A stretch of DNA of 64,000 nt from Clostridium oryzae (GCF_002029235.1 NZ_MZGV01000001.1:186001-250000), one strand, 5' to 3'. Counted from the stretch's first letter, positions 8,712-17,688 are shown. Notes: generated by a model from the sequence alone, not told the origin. Numbers and translations are program-made.

Positions 8712-10061
8712 ATGAAGAATAAGATATCATTTAATGAAAAACTTGCCTTTGCAGTCGGCGATGGAGGATGTAACTTTGTCTGGACAACAATTGGCTCTTT
8801 CTTAACATTGTATTATACAGACAGTGTTGGTATCAGTGCAGCAGTGATAGGTACTATCATGCTGCTGTCAAGAATTGTAGATGGATTTTCTGATTTAGGA
8901 ATGGGTGTTATCATTGACAGAACACATACTCGTTGGGGAAAAGCAAGACCATGGATTCTCTGGTCTGCTATACCTATGGGAGTTGGACTTATATTGCTGT
9001 TTAGCGTACCTGGGTCGTTTAGTAGTGGCGCTAAAATAGCATATGCTGCTATTTCCTATACTATCGTAGCGGCAGTAATTTATACTGCTTGTAACCTTGG
9101 CTACAATACGTTACTGTCTCTGGAAGCTCCAGACCCTAAGGACCGTGTTACTATGAGTTCGATAAGATTCTTCTGCACAATGGGTGTTGTATTAATTATC
9201 AATTATAATACCATGAAATTAGTTCACAAATTTGGTTGGACCGGAATGGCCACTATTTTTGGTCTTATTGCAGTCATACTGTTACTGATCACTTTTTTCT
9301 TTACTAAAGAGCGTAATTTTGTTGAAGTAAAAGAAGAACAAAACGACAAAGACAAAGAAAAAGTATCAATTGCGCATTCCTTCAAAATATTATTTATGAA
9401 TAAATACTTCGTTTTAATTTCTCTTATTTTTGTAATTAACTATACAGCACTTGGTATTAATAATGGTATTCGTATCTACTTTGCTAGAGATGTACTAGGA
9501 AATGTAGCATTAATGGGAACTTTGACATTATGCTTTATTTTACCTAAGATGATTGGTAACCTTATCTATCCACAGATTTCTAAGTTACTTGGAAAATGGA
9601 AGAGCCTTGTGATTGGCTACATTTTAGAAATGCTTGGCGTTGTTATTATGCTTGTAATGCCTGCTTCCTTACCAGGAACGATTACAGGACTTGTATTATT
9701 GGGTATTGGAGGTATTCCTCATACGGCAGGATTATTCGCAATGGTTGTTGATGTTATAGATTATGGTGAATGGAAGACAGGAGAACGTATTGATGCTCTT
9801 ACTTATTCGGCTACGAGCTTTGGAATGAAAGTTGGTGCAGGACTTGGTGCTGCTATCGTTGGATGGGGACTTGCATGGGGTAATTATAACGGTACTCTTA
9901 AGGCTCAGGCAGTAGAAACTGTAAACGCTATCAAATTAGTGTTCACAGCAGTTCCGTTGGCATTATTTGCAATAGGTTTGGTCATTTTGTTGTTTGCTAA
10001 CATTGATAAGATTTATCCTCAGATTTCAAGAGATTTAGCAGAAAGAAGATCAAATAAATAA
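8712..10061 (+). CDS. GPH-type sugar:cation symporter (MFS)
   Basis: A 449-residue membrane transporter with about 12 hydrophobic segments. Family signatures are MLLSRIVDGFSDLGMGVIID, TRWGKARPWILWSAIPMG (the GPH loop 2-3 motif) and GIGGIPHTAGLFAMVVDVIDYGEWKTGER with the conserved D-Y-G-E-W-K-T-G. These are typical of the melibiose/glucuronide family (XynB/MelB/UidB). It starts 11 bases after the GH3 gene behind GGAGGAAAG and is the last gene of the operon. It most likely imports the glucoside hydrolysed by the GH3 enzyme. Confidence 0.93.
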   Translation: MKNKISFNEKLAFAVGDGGCNFVWTTIGSFLTLYYTDSVGISAAVIGTIMLLSRIVDGFSDLGMGVIIDRTHTRWGKARPWILWSAIPMGVGLILLFSVPGSFSSGAKIAYAAISYTIVAAVIYTACNLGYNTLLSLEAPDPKDRVTMSSIRFFCTMGVVLIINYNTMKLVHKFGWTGMATIFGLIAVILLLITFFFTKERNFVEVKEEQNDKDKEKVSIAHSFKILFMNKYFVLISLIFVINYTALGINNGIRIYFARDVLGNVALMGTLTLCFILPKMIGNLIYPQISKLLGKWKSLVIGYILEMLGVVIMLVMPASLPGTITGLVLLGIGGIPHTAGLFAMVVDVIDYGEWKTGERIDALTYSATSFGMKVGAGLGAAIVGWGLAWGNYNGTLKAQAVETVNAIKLVFTAVPLALFAIGLVILLFANIDKIYPQISRDLAERRSNK

Positions 10062-10078
10062 AAGTTAATTTAGAATTT

Positions 10079-10113
10079 GAAAATCGCCGATAAAATTTTT
10101 ATGGGCGATTTTC
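10079..10113 (+). terminator. Terminator after the sugar operon
   Basis: GAAAATCGCC at 10079-10088 pairs with GGGCGATTTTC at 10103-10113, with a 14-base AT-rich loop. It sits 18 bases after the symporter stop. The pyrimidine stretch after the stem is short. Confidence 0.6.
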
Positions 10114-10289
10114 TATTGAACAAGAGTTAGTATGATTTATGGATAATTAGAAAAATATATACATATGCAGATATTTATAGTAAATGAAACAGTTTGGAGG
10201 TATAGAATTTCTTGTGCATCCAAAGCTTTTAGGATATAATTTGCATGAAGATAGTCTACTTATGCTATGAAGAAAGAGGATTAATTAAT

Positions 10290-11648
10290 ATGAATTTAGA
10301 AAAAAATCAGGAGTTAATTTTAGATATAGTTTCAGAAGGATATGAAGGTGAGGGAGTAGCAAAACCTGATGGCTTTCCTATATTTGTTGAAGGAGCACTA
10401 AAGGGCGAGAAGGTAAAGGTTAAAATAGTCAGATTGAACAAGAGCCATGGCTTTGGAAAGCTTTTAGAGATAGTTGAAAAATCTCCAAGCAGAATTGAGC
10501 CGGTTTGTCCAATATATAAACGCTGCGGAGGCTGCGGCCTTCAGCATATGGACTATAAAGAGCAGCTAAGGTTTAAAACTGATAGGGTACGTGACTGTGT
10601 GGAACGCATAGGCAAGGTTAGTGGAGCTGTTATTCATGATGCTATTGGCATGGAAAATCCTTATAGGTACAGGAATAAAGTTCAGCTGCCAGTGGGGAAT
10701 CTTAATGGACAGAATCTGGTAGGTTTTTATGCGGCAAGATCCCATGAAATAGTGGATATAAATAAATGTTATATTCAGGATGAAATTGCTGATAAAGTTA
10801 TCCAGGTTACAAAGTTATGGATGAAGGAATTTAAGATTGCTGCCTATGATGAAAAGAAGCGTACAGGTGTACTCAGACATGTTATGGTCAGAAAAGGCTT
10901 TAAAACCGGTGAGGTTATGGTGGTGCTTGTGACTAATGGTAAAAAACTTCCCTGCAAGCAGGAACTTATAACACTGCTTGCTGAAAATATAGAGGGTATA
11001 AAGAGCATAATTCAGAATATCAATTCGCAGAAGACGAACGTAATACTTGGGCTTGAGAATAAAACTTTATGGGGTAGTGACAACATAACGGATTATATAG
11101 GAAAATTCAAATTTAACATATCACCCGTGTCTTTCTTTCAGGTAAATCCTGTTCAGACAGAGGTGCTTTATGGTAAGGCACTTGAGTATGCAGGAATGAC
11201 TGGAAATGAGATAGTATTTGATGCTTACTGCGGTACTGGAACAATTACCTTGTTTCTTTCTCAGAAGGCTCAGAAGGTTTATGGTGTAGAGATAATACCA
11301 GAGGCTATAGAAAATGCAAAAGAGAATGCTAGACTCAATGGAGTGGATAATGTTGAATTCTTTGTTGGTGAGTCAGAAGTTGTAATTCCCGATATGATTA
11401 AAAAGGGAATCAAGGCAGATGTTGTGGTTGTAGACCCTCCTAGGAAAGGTTGCGAAGCTTCACTGCTTATGGCTATTTCCGATATGGCTCCCAAGAAGAT
11501 TGTTTATGTTTCTTGTAATCCAGCTACTCTAGCAAGGGATTTGCAGCTGTTGGAGGAGAAGGGATATAAGACTAAGGAAGTGCAGCCGGTGGATATGTTT
11601 CCGTGGACGGGGCACGTTGAGTGTGTTGTCTTGATGTCAAGGGTGTAG
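10290..11648 (+). CDS. rlmD: 23S rRNA (uracil-5-)-methyltransferase, phage integration target
   Basis: The 452-residue protein methylates C5 of a uracil in 23S rRNA (RlmD/RumA or RlmCD type). It has an N-terminal TRAM domain (residues about 5-60) and a 4Fe-4S cluster motif [14 protein letters not shown]. The SAM site is in [14 protein letters not shown], followed by [10 protein letters not shown] and the catalytic motif [14 protein letters not shown] chose ATG 10290, as the upstream in-frame ATG at 10245 has no family similarity. The last 18 codons (from VDMFPW) lie at or beyond the phage attachment core, so the C-terminus [11 protein letters not shown] is probably supplied by the prophage. 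The chimeric protein still ends in the family's normal HVECVVL pattern, so it is likely functional. Confidence 0.93.
   Translation: MNLEKNQELILDIVSEGYEGEGVAKPDGFPIFVEGALKGEKVKVKIVRLNKSHGFGKLLEIVEKSPSRIEPVCPIYKRCGGCGLQHMDYKEQLRFKTDRVRDCVERIGKVSGAVIHDAIGMENPYRYRNKVQLPVGNLNGQNLVGFYAARSHEIVDINKCYIQDEIADKVIQVTKLWMKEFKIAAYDEKKRTGVLRHVMVRKGFKTGEVMVVLVTNGKKLPCKQELITLLAENIEGIKSIIQNINSQKTNVILGLENKTLWGSDNITDYIGKFKFNISPVSFFQVNPVQTEVLYGKALEYAGMTGNEIVFDAYCGTGTITLFLSQKAQKVYGVEIIPEAIENAKENARLNGVDNVEFFVGESEVVIPDMIKKGIKADVVVVDPPRKGCEASLLMAISDMAPKKIVYVSCNPATLARDLQLLEEKGYKTKEVQPVDMFPWTGHVECVVLMSRV
11590..11604. other. attL core in the 3' end of rlmD
   Basis: TGGATATGTTTCCGT encodes the conserved V-D-M-F-P of RlmD and is repeated exactly at 63510-63524. 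Twelve bases of it (GATATGTTTCCG) occur again at 63551-63562. The rlmD 3' end is a known target of serine-recombinase elements. Which bases are exchanged cannot be told from one junction. Confidence 0.75.
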
Positions 11649-11679
11649 AAATAAGGTCTATTCAAAGTACGGATAAATA

Positions 11680-11756
11680 AAGGATTTCCAAGGTTGGAGG
11701 GTTTTCTGCCCGATGTCTGGCAGTGCCTTTTAATCTTGAAAATCCTTGTTTTTGTT
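11680..11756 (+). terminator. Long hairpin after rlmD
   Basis: AAGGATTTCCAAG pairs with CTTGAAAATCCTT (11735-11747) around an inner CTGCC/GGCAG stem (11706-11723). TTTTTGTTT follows, as in a terminator. It would end rlmD transcription just inside the prophage. The remaining bases up to 11930 show no gene. Confidence 0.55.
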
Positions 11757-11930
11757 TATTGAGGAAACAGGTCGACTGTAATAAAGTGCATGGGGTTGAG
11801 TTGACAGATTAGATAACTTCATAGGGTTGAGGAGATAGAATAGATGTGACTTGGGTATAGGAGAAGAAATGTACGATTAATTGAAAATCGCGAAATCGCT
11901 GCTTTTGAGCAGCGTATAAGTAAGATGTTC

Positions 11931-11959
11931 TTGACAAAAGGCAGCGAAAGTGATATGAT
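11931..11959 (+). promoter_or_regulatory. Sigma-A type promoter for the xre-dcm pair
   Basis: TTGACA at 11931-11936, 17-base spacer, TATGAT at 11954-11959: near consensus. The ATG of the XRE gene is 17 bases after the -10, so the leader is very short. A CGCTGC/GCAGCG hairpin at 11897-11914 lies just upstream and could be an operator or an end of an older transcript. Confidence 0.8.
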
Positions 11960-11976
11960 GATGCAGAGGTGAGAGC

Positions 11977-12330
11977 ATGCCTGAGGTAGGACAAATGATT
12001 AAAAGTCGTCGAGAAGCCATGGGGCTTTCTCTTAAAAAGTTAGCAACTGCTTGTGGCTCAAGCGACAGTGAAATAATGAAAATTGAGAACGGAACTAGAA
12101 AAAACCCTAATTGGGCAACATTATGTGAAATCGCACGTGCTTTAAATTTTCACCCGTTTGAAATATTGTTAGCCGCAGGTTATATATCAGAAAATGATAT
12201 GCATCCCAATTGCCAGATTCATGGTTTAGAAAACTTAGATGATGACGGGGTAGCAATGGTGCAATTGTTCATAGATTTTTTGACTATGCGGAACGCTAAT
12301 AAAATTGGTATTTCAAAGGAGGGAGAGTGA
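11977..12330 (+). CDS. XRE-type helix-turn-helix regulator (controller of the methyltransferase)
   Basis: A 117-residue protein with a Cro/C1-type helix-turn-helix at residues 5-60: IKSRREAMGLSLKKLATACG then SDSEIMKIENGTRKNP. The rest is an acidic tail without known motifs. It begins 17 bases after a strong -10 box and ends five bases before the methyltransferase start. A small XRE gene directly before a modification methyltransferase fits a controller (C) protein that sets the timing of modification and restriction. It could instead be a phage repressor, as it sits at the left end of the prophage. Confidence 0.85.
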   Translation: MPEVGQMIKSRREAMGLSLKKLATACGSSDSEIMKIENGTRKNPNWATLCEIARALNFHPFEILLAAGYISENDMHPNCQIHGLENLDDDGVAMVQLFIDFLTMRNANKIGISKEGE

Positions 12331-12334
12331 TATT

Positions 12335-13387
12335 ATGATATTTAGATTAGGTGAACTATTTTGTGGCCCAGGTGGGATCGCTTGGGGTGCAATGAATGCT
12401 AGTATTGAAGATCCAAACTTTGCGATTGTACATCAGTGGGCAAATGACTATGACGCAGATACCTGTGAAACATATAGATTAAATATCTGTCCTGATACCC
12501 CTAATACTGTTTACCATGCGGATATTCGCAAATTCGATATGTCTAAACTAGCCCCGATTGATGCATTGGCATTTGGTTTCCCGTGCAATGACTATAGTGT
12601 TGTTGGTGAGCAAAAAGGTATGGACGGGGTATTCGGACCCTTGTATTCGTATGGTGTCAAAGCTCTAAAACTGTTTAAACCCAAGTGGTTTTTAGCAGAA
12701 AACGTTGGAGGACTTAGAAATGCAAATGATGGGAAAGCCTTCACTAAGATTCTCAAGGAACTAAGGGAAGCTGGCTATACAATTACACCCCATCTCTACA
12801 AGTTTGAGGAATACGGAGTCCCTCAAGCGAGGCACCGTTTGATTATCGTTGGCATACGGGATGACATCGATGTTGAATTTAAAGTCCCATCAACAGCGCC
12901 TTATGTCGGAATCGATAATACTTGCAAAAATGCAATAGAAAATCCCCCTATTCCAGAGGATGCATATAATAATGAATTGACAAGACAATCCGAAACTGTT
13001 GTTAGAAGGTTGCAGCATATTCTACCTGGACAAAATGCATTTACGGCAGACCTTCCAGAAGATTTGCGACTTAATATTAGAGGAGCAAAAATAAGCCAAA
13101 TATATAAGAGGCTCGATCCAACTAAGCCTTCCTATACGGTTACGGGAAGCGGTGGTGGAGGAACACATATCTACCATTGGGAAGAACCACGAGCATTGAC
13201 TAACAGAGAGCGGGCAAGATTACAGACATTCCCTGATACTTATAGATTTATAGGAAGTAAAGAGAGTGTACGTAAACAAATAGGAATGGCAGTACCTTGT
13301 CAGGGTGCAAAAATCATTTTTGAGGCAATTTTGAAGTGTTTTGCAGGAATTGAATATGAGAGTGTAGACCCAAGTATTAAAGAATGA
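12335..13387 (+). CDS. DNA (cytosine-5-)-methyltransferase, Dcm family
   Basis: A 350-residue C5-methyltransferase that transfers a methyl group from SAM to cytosine in a target site. Motif I is ELFCGPGGIAWG, motif IV is FGFPCNDYSVVG with the catalytic Cys, and motif VI is ENVGG. Motif VIII is EYGVPQARHRLIIVG, motif IX is LTNRERARLQTFP and motif X is GMAVP. The target-recognition region is short. I chose ATG 12335, with AGGAGGGAG 9 bases ahead. It faces the minus-strand nuclease operon across a shared terminator, so it is best read as the modification half of the system. Its specificity cannot be read from sequence. Confidence 0.93.
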   Translation: MIFRLGELFCGPGGIAWGAMNASIEDPNFAIVHQWANDYDADTCETYRLNICPDTPNTVYHADIRKFDMSKLAPIDALAFGFPCNDYSVVGEQKGMDGVFGPLYSYGVKALKLFKPKWFLAENVGGLRNANDGKAFTKILKELREAGYTITPHLYKFEEYGVPQARHRLIIVGIRDDIDVEFKVPSTAPYVGIDNTCKNAIENPPIPEDAYNNELTRQSETVVRRLQHILPGQNAFTADLPEDLRLNIRGAKISQIYKRLDPTKPSYTVTGSGGGGTHIYHWEEPRALTNRERARLQTFPDTYRFIGSKESVRKQIGMAVPCQGAKIIFEAILKCFAGIEYESVDPSIKE

Positions 13388-13388
13388 A

Positions 13389-13433
13389 AAAGCAGTTACT
13401 TTGTAGCAAAAGCAAAGTAACTGCTTTGTTTTT
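13389..13433. terminator. Bidirectional terminator between modification and nuclease genes
   Basis: AAAGCAGTTACTTTG (13389-13403) and CAAAGTAACTGCTTT (13413-13427) form a perfect 15-bp stem, with A-run before and T-run after. It lies exactly between the converging stops of the methyltransferase and the nuclease gene. Confidence 0.9.
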
Positions 13434-14388
13434 ATACATGGAAGTCCATAAAGTACTGTTCATCGTCGATTTTGTAAAAGGTAACATCTGTTCTTCCGTA
13501 GTTTAGTAAATCTTGTTTTGTTACGAACGCACCATTTCCAAGACCTAAACGGTTTCGGAAGTATTCTCCGAGCTGAGCATTGCTAAGAGGTGTTGTAATT
13601 GCCTTATCGTTTTGTTGCTCAACTCTTAGGAGCAGAGTATGCCCGTCGTCTGTAATGACAGTAAAATGCTGTTTACCTAACGGGAAGAAACCACTTCTTG
13701 CAATTTTTGCAGGAAGATGTATATAAGCTTCGTTTTTATTTCTGCCCTTTCGTTGTCCCCAATTTAATCCAGACTTTTCTCCAACTTCACCCTTGGTTGT
13801 GAGAAGCGATAGAGTTGTAGAAGTAATACCCTCGCCAGCCAAAGTGGTTAGAGGCTTGTTTTCAGCATCAAGAATTTGATGTGTTGGACGGAGAACGATA
13901 TGGTCTTCGACCTCAGCATGGTTAAAATAAATTGAGTTTGCTTCAACTTCTTCATAAAACTTATAAGCTTCTTCTGGATCACAGCATACTACTATTTCTT
14001 TTCTGGATTGAATAAATGCATTCTGCACAAAATCAGCAGAACCTGTATAGGCCTGTACTGGTGATTCTCCCTTTAGCCAAATGTATAAATTTGCGTGAAC
14101 CGGAGGGTTTTCGCAAACATAACTACATGAAAAGCTATCCACTGCATTTGGGTAAGTTTTGCCATGGAGTTCCATAAAGCCCTCATGTATAGGTACACTT
14201 AACCCATCGTAAGGAACCATTCCTATAAGTAGTGAAATATTTACAGGGTGCATATTTTGCTCTTGAAAACTCTTAATAAGCCATGATGCCATATTAGGGG
14301 TAGCATATCCGCTTAATATCAATAAAGTGTCCGCTCCTTGGAGTGGAGGGGCAAATAAAATTCTTTTTGCTATGTTGTTGGTTAACAT
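13432..14388 (-). CDS. PLD-family (NgoFVII-like) nuclease subunit with altered HxK motif
   Basis: A 318-residue protein with an N-terminal phospholipase-D-type nuclease domain (residues about 15-150). The key motif reads HANLYIW (His98, Asn100) followed by GSADF at 116-120 and Glu131. In active members, including NgoFVII and BfiI, the motif is HxK. Here the lysine is Asn, so the site may be weak or dead. The C-terminal part (about 200-318) resembles that of the other PLD protein of this operon (TDDG, then LGEYFRNRLGLG, then VTKQDLLNYG) and probably recognises DNA, as B3-like domains do in BfiI. It is the last gene of the xre-PLD-Z1-PLD operon, 14 bases after Z1. It likely works as a dimer partner of the other PLD subunit. 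Confidence 0.8.
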   Translation of the reverse strand: MLTNNIAKRILFAPPLQGADTLLILSGYATPNMASWLIKSFQEQNMHPVNISLLIGMVPYDGLSVPIHEGFMELHGKTYPNAVDSFSCSYVCENPPVHANLYIWLKGESPVQAYTGSADFVQNAFIQSRKEIVVCCDPEEAYKFYEEVEANSIYFNHAEVEDHIVLRPTHQILDAENKPLTTLAGEGITSTTLSLLTTKGEVGEKSGLNWGQRKGRNKNEAYIHLPAKIARSGFFPLGKQHFTVITDDGHTLLLRVEQQNDKAITTPLSNAQLGEYFRNRLGLGNGAFVTKQDLLNYGRTDVTFYKIDDEQYFMDFHV

Positions 14389-14402
14389 CCATTCTTGCCC
14401 TC

Positions 14403-16262
14403 CTATGCTTCTTCTATAGTTTCTTCAGACACATCATAATACATGGTATCGTGAGGAAGTTTAATATTTGGCACCCAGATTGCTTTTCCACCCCATCCCT
14501 TAGTACCAGTCACTTGATACATGGTCAGAACTACTTTGTCATGGAAAGTGCCACCTAGTTTCCAGTCGTTCGGAGACAACAAGGCTCCTGTCCCTTGTGC
14601 AACATCTCTTCCTCTTCTGACAATCAAAATACCCTGTCCAGCTGGTTGTTCTGAAAGAAGTGTATCAATGACAGAAAGGAATGCATCTAACTTGAAATCC
14701 GGGCTGGCAATAATGTGAGATAATATTTTCTTAATTAACCTCAAATTTACCTGGTAATAAGGATCATCATTGGAGAAAGGCTCCAATAGTTTTGATATAT
14801 CATCTATGGTGTTATTATCTGGATAGAACGGATAATAGTTCGTTCCCCCTGAAAGGATATTAACTCGTTTATTATCAATTACATTCCTTCGAGTTGGATT
14901 CAATCCAACTGGATAATAAATTTTTATGTTTTCAATTCCTTGCTCTACTTGTGCGATAATGGCATTATTAGTAGCGTTAATGTCCGCAAATAATTTATAG
15001 AGTTGTTCATCTATAAATATCTTCATCATGCCAGAGTCTCTGTCATAACCAAACATCCTACTATGTTGCCACATAGTATCAGCCTGGGGCTTTTTGCTGG
15101 TTCTTGTATAATAAATTGTCTGTAGCCCTGGAAAAGTTACGCCTCGGCCTAGAGTGTTTCCGCCTACGATAAAATTACAGCCTGTTGCATAATCTGGACT
15201 CTCAACATCTGTTTTTCCATTCATAACAAGAATTTTTATACCTTTTTTTTCCAATAAGTCCTTGATAGTTTTATAGATAACTTCAAAAGAAAGTTTCTCA
15301 CTTTTGTTGGGTTCTAAAGAATCATAGTGGGTTTGTAATTCTGTGATGAATTCGGTATTGATATGCTCCATACACCAATCTAGTTCCTTTGCGACATCGT
15401 CAGCAAAACGCTGGTGGACATTTTGTCGTACACTCGGATGTAGAAGGCAATTTGACACTTTTCCTTTTGATGCCAAAATCTGAGCAGATACAGCAAGGTG
15501 GCGCATAACAACACTTCGTGTCGGTCGTTTGATTGTTTCAAGAAAATCAATGCATTCAGGTTTACTGCTTGTTGGAAAGAAAAAGTCTCCACCTAAATAG
15601 CCATCCCCTGGATGGAAGTAGTATGTAAAATATGGATGCCAACCAGACGCAAGGGTCTGTAATAAGATTGCTTGAGGCGTACCTGTAACCTGTAGGTATA
15701 AGCTACTTGATGCTCCATTTTTTATAGAATCCAGATATCTATTAATTGATGACTGACTATTACGGTTTATTAGAGTATTTAAGGAAGCGGCATCTGCCTC
15801 ATCATCAACGATGAATAGAGGATTGCCCTTCATAAAGCCTGTAGAATTAAATACATTTGCCCACAATCTTAGTACTCTTGCATTTTTCTTTAGAACGACA
15901 ATGGCTGGCTTAACAAGGCTATTTTCAATAAATAAGCCTGAGTCGTTTTCGCCACAAATACAGAAACCGTCTAAGTCGTCTCTAACTCGATCTAAGGTTT
16001 GTTGTTGCAAGACAACATTGTCTGTTGTGAGTAAGATGAATGCAGGAAATCCTAAATCTGCAGCTTTGCACATAACGCCAAACATTTGACCGGTTTTTCC
16101 AGATTGCACATTACCAAACAACAAGCCAATCTCATGACTTATAAATGAAAAATTGCGAATATGTTGATTACCAATATCTTCAGCCGTTTTGGAAATGGAC
16201 TCAGCTAATTTTTCATTACCTCGATCTTTTATTTTTTGCAGATATGTTTTTAAATATTGCAT
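14403..16262 (-). CDS. Z1-domain ATPase of a restriction-like system
   Basis: About 619 residues. Walker A is GNVQSGKT at 50-57. The Walker B/DEAD-like motif is DDEAD at 153-157. A helicase-like C-terminal core has VGGNTLGRGVTFPGL and then QHSRMFGYDRD, an arginine-finger motif VI. This is the layout of Z1 proteins, a superfamily-2-like ATPase group described by Aravind and co-workers in restriction systems with Dcm methyltransferases, MORC/MutL-type ATPases and nucleases. The latter ATPase is absent here. I chose ATG 16262 because GAGAGGTG lies a few bases upstream; an earlier in-frame ATG overlaps the preceding gene. Probable role: ATP-driven DNA scanning or remodelling for the two flanking PLD nucleases. 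Confidence 0.88.
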   Translation of the reverse strand: MQYLKTYLQKIKDRGNEKLAESISKTAEDIGNQHIRNFSFISHEIGLLFGNVQSGKTGQMFGVMCKAADLGFPAFILLTTDNVVLQQQTLDRVRDDLDGFCICGENDSGLFIENSLVKPAIVVLKKNARVLRLWANVFNSTGFMKGNPLFIVDDEADAASLNTLINRNSQSSINRYLDSIKNGASSSLYLQVTGTPQAILLQTLASGWHPYFTYYFHPGDGYLGGDFFFPTSSKPECIDFLETIKRPTRSVVMRHLAVSAQILASKGKVSNCLLHPSVRQNVHQRFADDVAKELDWCMEHINTEFITELQTHYDSLEPNKSEKLSFEVIYKTIKDLLEKKGIKILVMNGKTDVESPDYATGCNFIVGGNTLGRGVTFPGLQTIYYTRTSKKPQADTMWQHSRMFGYDRDSGMMKIFIDEQLYKLFADINATNNAIIAQVEQGIENIKIYYPVGLNPTRRNVIDNKRVNILSGGTNYYPFYPDNNTIDDISKLLEPFSNDDPYYQVNLRLIKKILSHIIASPDFKLDAFLSVIDTLLSEQPAGQGILIVRRGRDVAQGTGALLSPNDWKLGGTFHDKVVLTMYQVTGTKGWGGKAIWVPNIKLPHDTMYYDVSEETIEEA

Positions 16263-16273
16263 TGATACACCTC

Positions 16274-17422
16274 TCATTCGTTAGTAATTGTTTCAAACGA
16301 TAAAACCCACACATCAAGCTCGGTGCCATCTTCGTCCAATGCTTTCTGATCTGTTTTTGAAAGTACAAGGCTATCGCAACCGTATGCTTGTAACATTTCT
16401 TTCGTAATCATTCCCTTACGATCAGTATCAGCTTGGGTGTCATTAACTGGTGTTACTAAACCTGCTGCTGCAAGTCTACCTTTAATCCAACGACCAAGAA
16501 TGAGTTCATCGCCAACAGCACTGAATTGTTTATTGCCATCGCTTGTGGTATGAGCTTTAAACCAATAGCCATCATCGGTTACAACAAAAAAAGGCTTGTT
16601 TTTTTCAGGGTAACCTTCTGAACGAGTTATCGCTTTGCTAACAGTCAATTGAGTTTCGTACCAATCACGGGATTTCCTTTTACTTCGTGGTGCGGCATAG
16701 CTAACATTTATATTTGACTTTGTGAAATGCTTACCATCATCCATATGCCGCTCATCGTAAGCAGGAACTTTTAATGGCAGTACAAAAGAAACATCTGTTT
16801 TATGCTGTTCATAAAGCTGTACACCAGTTTGGGGAATCTGTGTTACCATATCAATGCCACTAAGTGATGTGTTAACTTCTCTGATTATTGGCATTCCTGT
16901 TATGTTAGCAATATTATCAGAGCAGTTCTGAGCCTTTAACTTCTCTAAAAATTCTGCGATTTCTTTACATTCAGTAGCATCATCAGTAATCGATGAGATT
17001 TCATACTGCCTACGGTTATTAGCATCTAATTTGATTACACCTAAGTTTGCGGAACCAATTATAGCAGAAAAAGGTTGCTCATCTTTATAAAAGCAGTATA
17101 CTTTTCCATGATATTTGAATGCTTTTACGATCTTAATTTCACCTATACCAGTCTCTATCCATTTCTTGTTGATTTCTAAAGCAGTATTATATGATCCTTC
17201 TGGCATTCCTTCGATGAAGTACATTCCAATGGTAAGGCATATACTTGATATATTATGCTCTTCGACCAGATTGTCGAGTTCTTCCAAGGCAGCACGAGAT
17301 ATATATCCAACCGCGATTTCAACACGGTCTGATTTTGCAATCTGCTCGTTAAAACAATCTATAATTGTTTGTTGGCCCTCTGATGTTCCAAGGGGTAGGA
17401 TATTTGAATATAACAGTTTCAT
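16274..17422 (-). CDS. PLD-family (NgoFVII-like) nuclease subunit, canonical active site
   Basis: A 382-residue protein. The N-terminal PLD domain has His105-x-Lys107 (KYHGKVYCFY), GSANLG at 123-128 and Glu141, the full HxK...GSxN set of a metal-independent phosphodiesterase. The C-terminal region, about 240-382, resembles that of the 318-residue subunit (VVTDDGYWF, LGRWIKGRLAAAG, ITKEMLQAYG) and is a candidate DNA-recognition domain. I chose ATG 17422, as AAAGGAGTGAGCTA directly precedes it. The ribosome binding site overlaps the end of the xre gene, whose stop is four bases upstream, so translation is coupled. BfiI, a PLD restriction enzyme, uses one active site shared by two subunits, so this protein could supply catalysis for both. 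Confidence 0.85.
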   Translation of the reverse strand: MKLLYSNILPLGTSEGQQTIIDCFNEQIAKSDRVEIAVGYISRAALEELDNLVEEHNISSICLTIGMYFIEGMPEGSYNTALEINKKWIETGIGEIKIVKAFKYHGKVYCFYKDEQPFSAIIGSANLGVIKLDANNRRQYEISSITDDATECKEIAEFLEKLKAQNCSDNIANITGMPIIREVNTSLSGIDMVTQIPQTGVQLYEQHKTDVSFVLPLKVPAYDERHMDDGKHFTKSNINVSYAAPRSKRKSRDWYETQLTVSKAITRSEGYPEKNKPFFVVTDDGYWFKAHTTSDGNKQFSAVGDELILGRWIKGRLAAAGLVTPVNDTQADTDRKGMITKEMLQAYGCDSLVLSKTDQKALDEDGTELDVWVLSFETITNE

Positions 17423-17426
17423 TAGC

Positions 17427-17657
17427 TCACTCCTTTGTTTTTGGTGGGGTTTCTGTAGTTTTTTCAATCTCCATAATATCTGAAATATCGCAGTTAAGCG
17501 CCTTACATACTTTTATTAAAATGTCAGTATTAACATTTTCATTTTTTCCAAGCTTAGCCATTGAAGCTGTACTAATACCAGCTGCTTCTCTTAAGTCCTT
17601 TTTTTTCATGTCTCTATCAATAAGAAGTTTCCACAGTTTTTTATAACTTATGGACAT
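17427..17657 (-). CDS. XRE-type regulator heading the nuclease operon
   Basis: A 76-residue protein that is almost entirely one helix-turn-helix: LWKLLIDRDMKKKDLREAAG, then ISTASMAKLGKNENVNTDIL, then KALNCDISDIMEIEK, the common short-XRE (YozG-like) pattern. It is the first gene of the operon with PLD, Z1 and PLD downstream. An inverted repeat lies directly before the start, so it probably autoregulates and keeps nuclease expression low until modification is complete. It is a second controller, unrelated in sequence to the 117-residue XRE ahead of dcm. Confidence 0.88.
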   Translation of the reverse strand: MSISYKKLWKLLIDRDMKKKDLREAAGISTASMAKLGKNENVNTDILIKVCKALNCDISDIMEIEKTTETPPKTKE

Positions 17658-17670
17658 AATATCACCTCGC

Positions 17671-17688
17671 CTTAGTACCTAGCCTAAG
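17671..17688. promoter_or_regulatory. Candidate operator of the nuclease operon
   Basis: CTTAG (17671-17675) and CTAAG (17684-17688) flank TACCTAGC, giving an imperfect inverted repeat 14 bases ahead of the xre start on the minus strand. It is next to the ribosome binding site GAGGTGAT, so a bound repressor would block both transcription and ribosome access. Confidence 0.4.
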
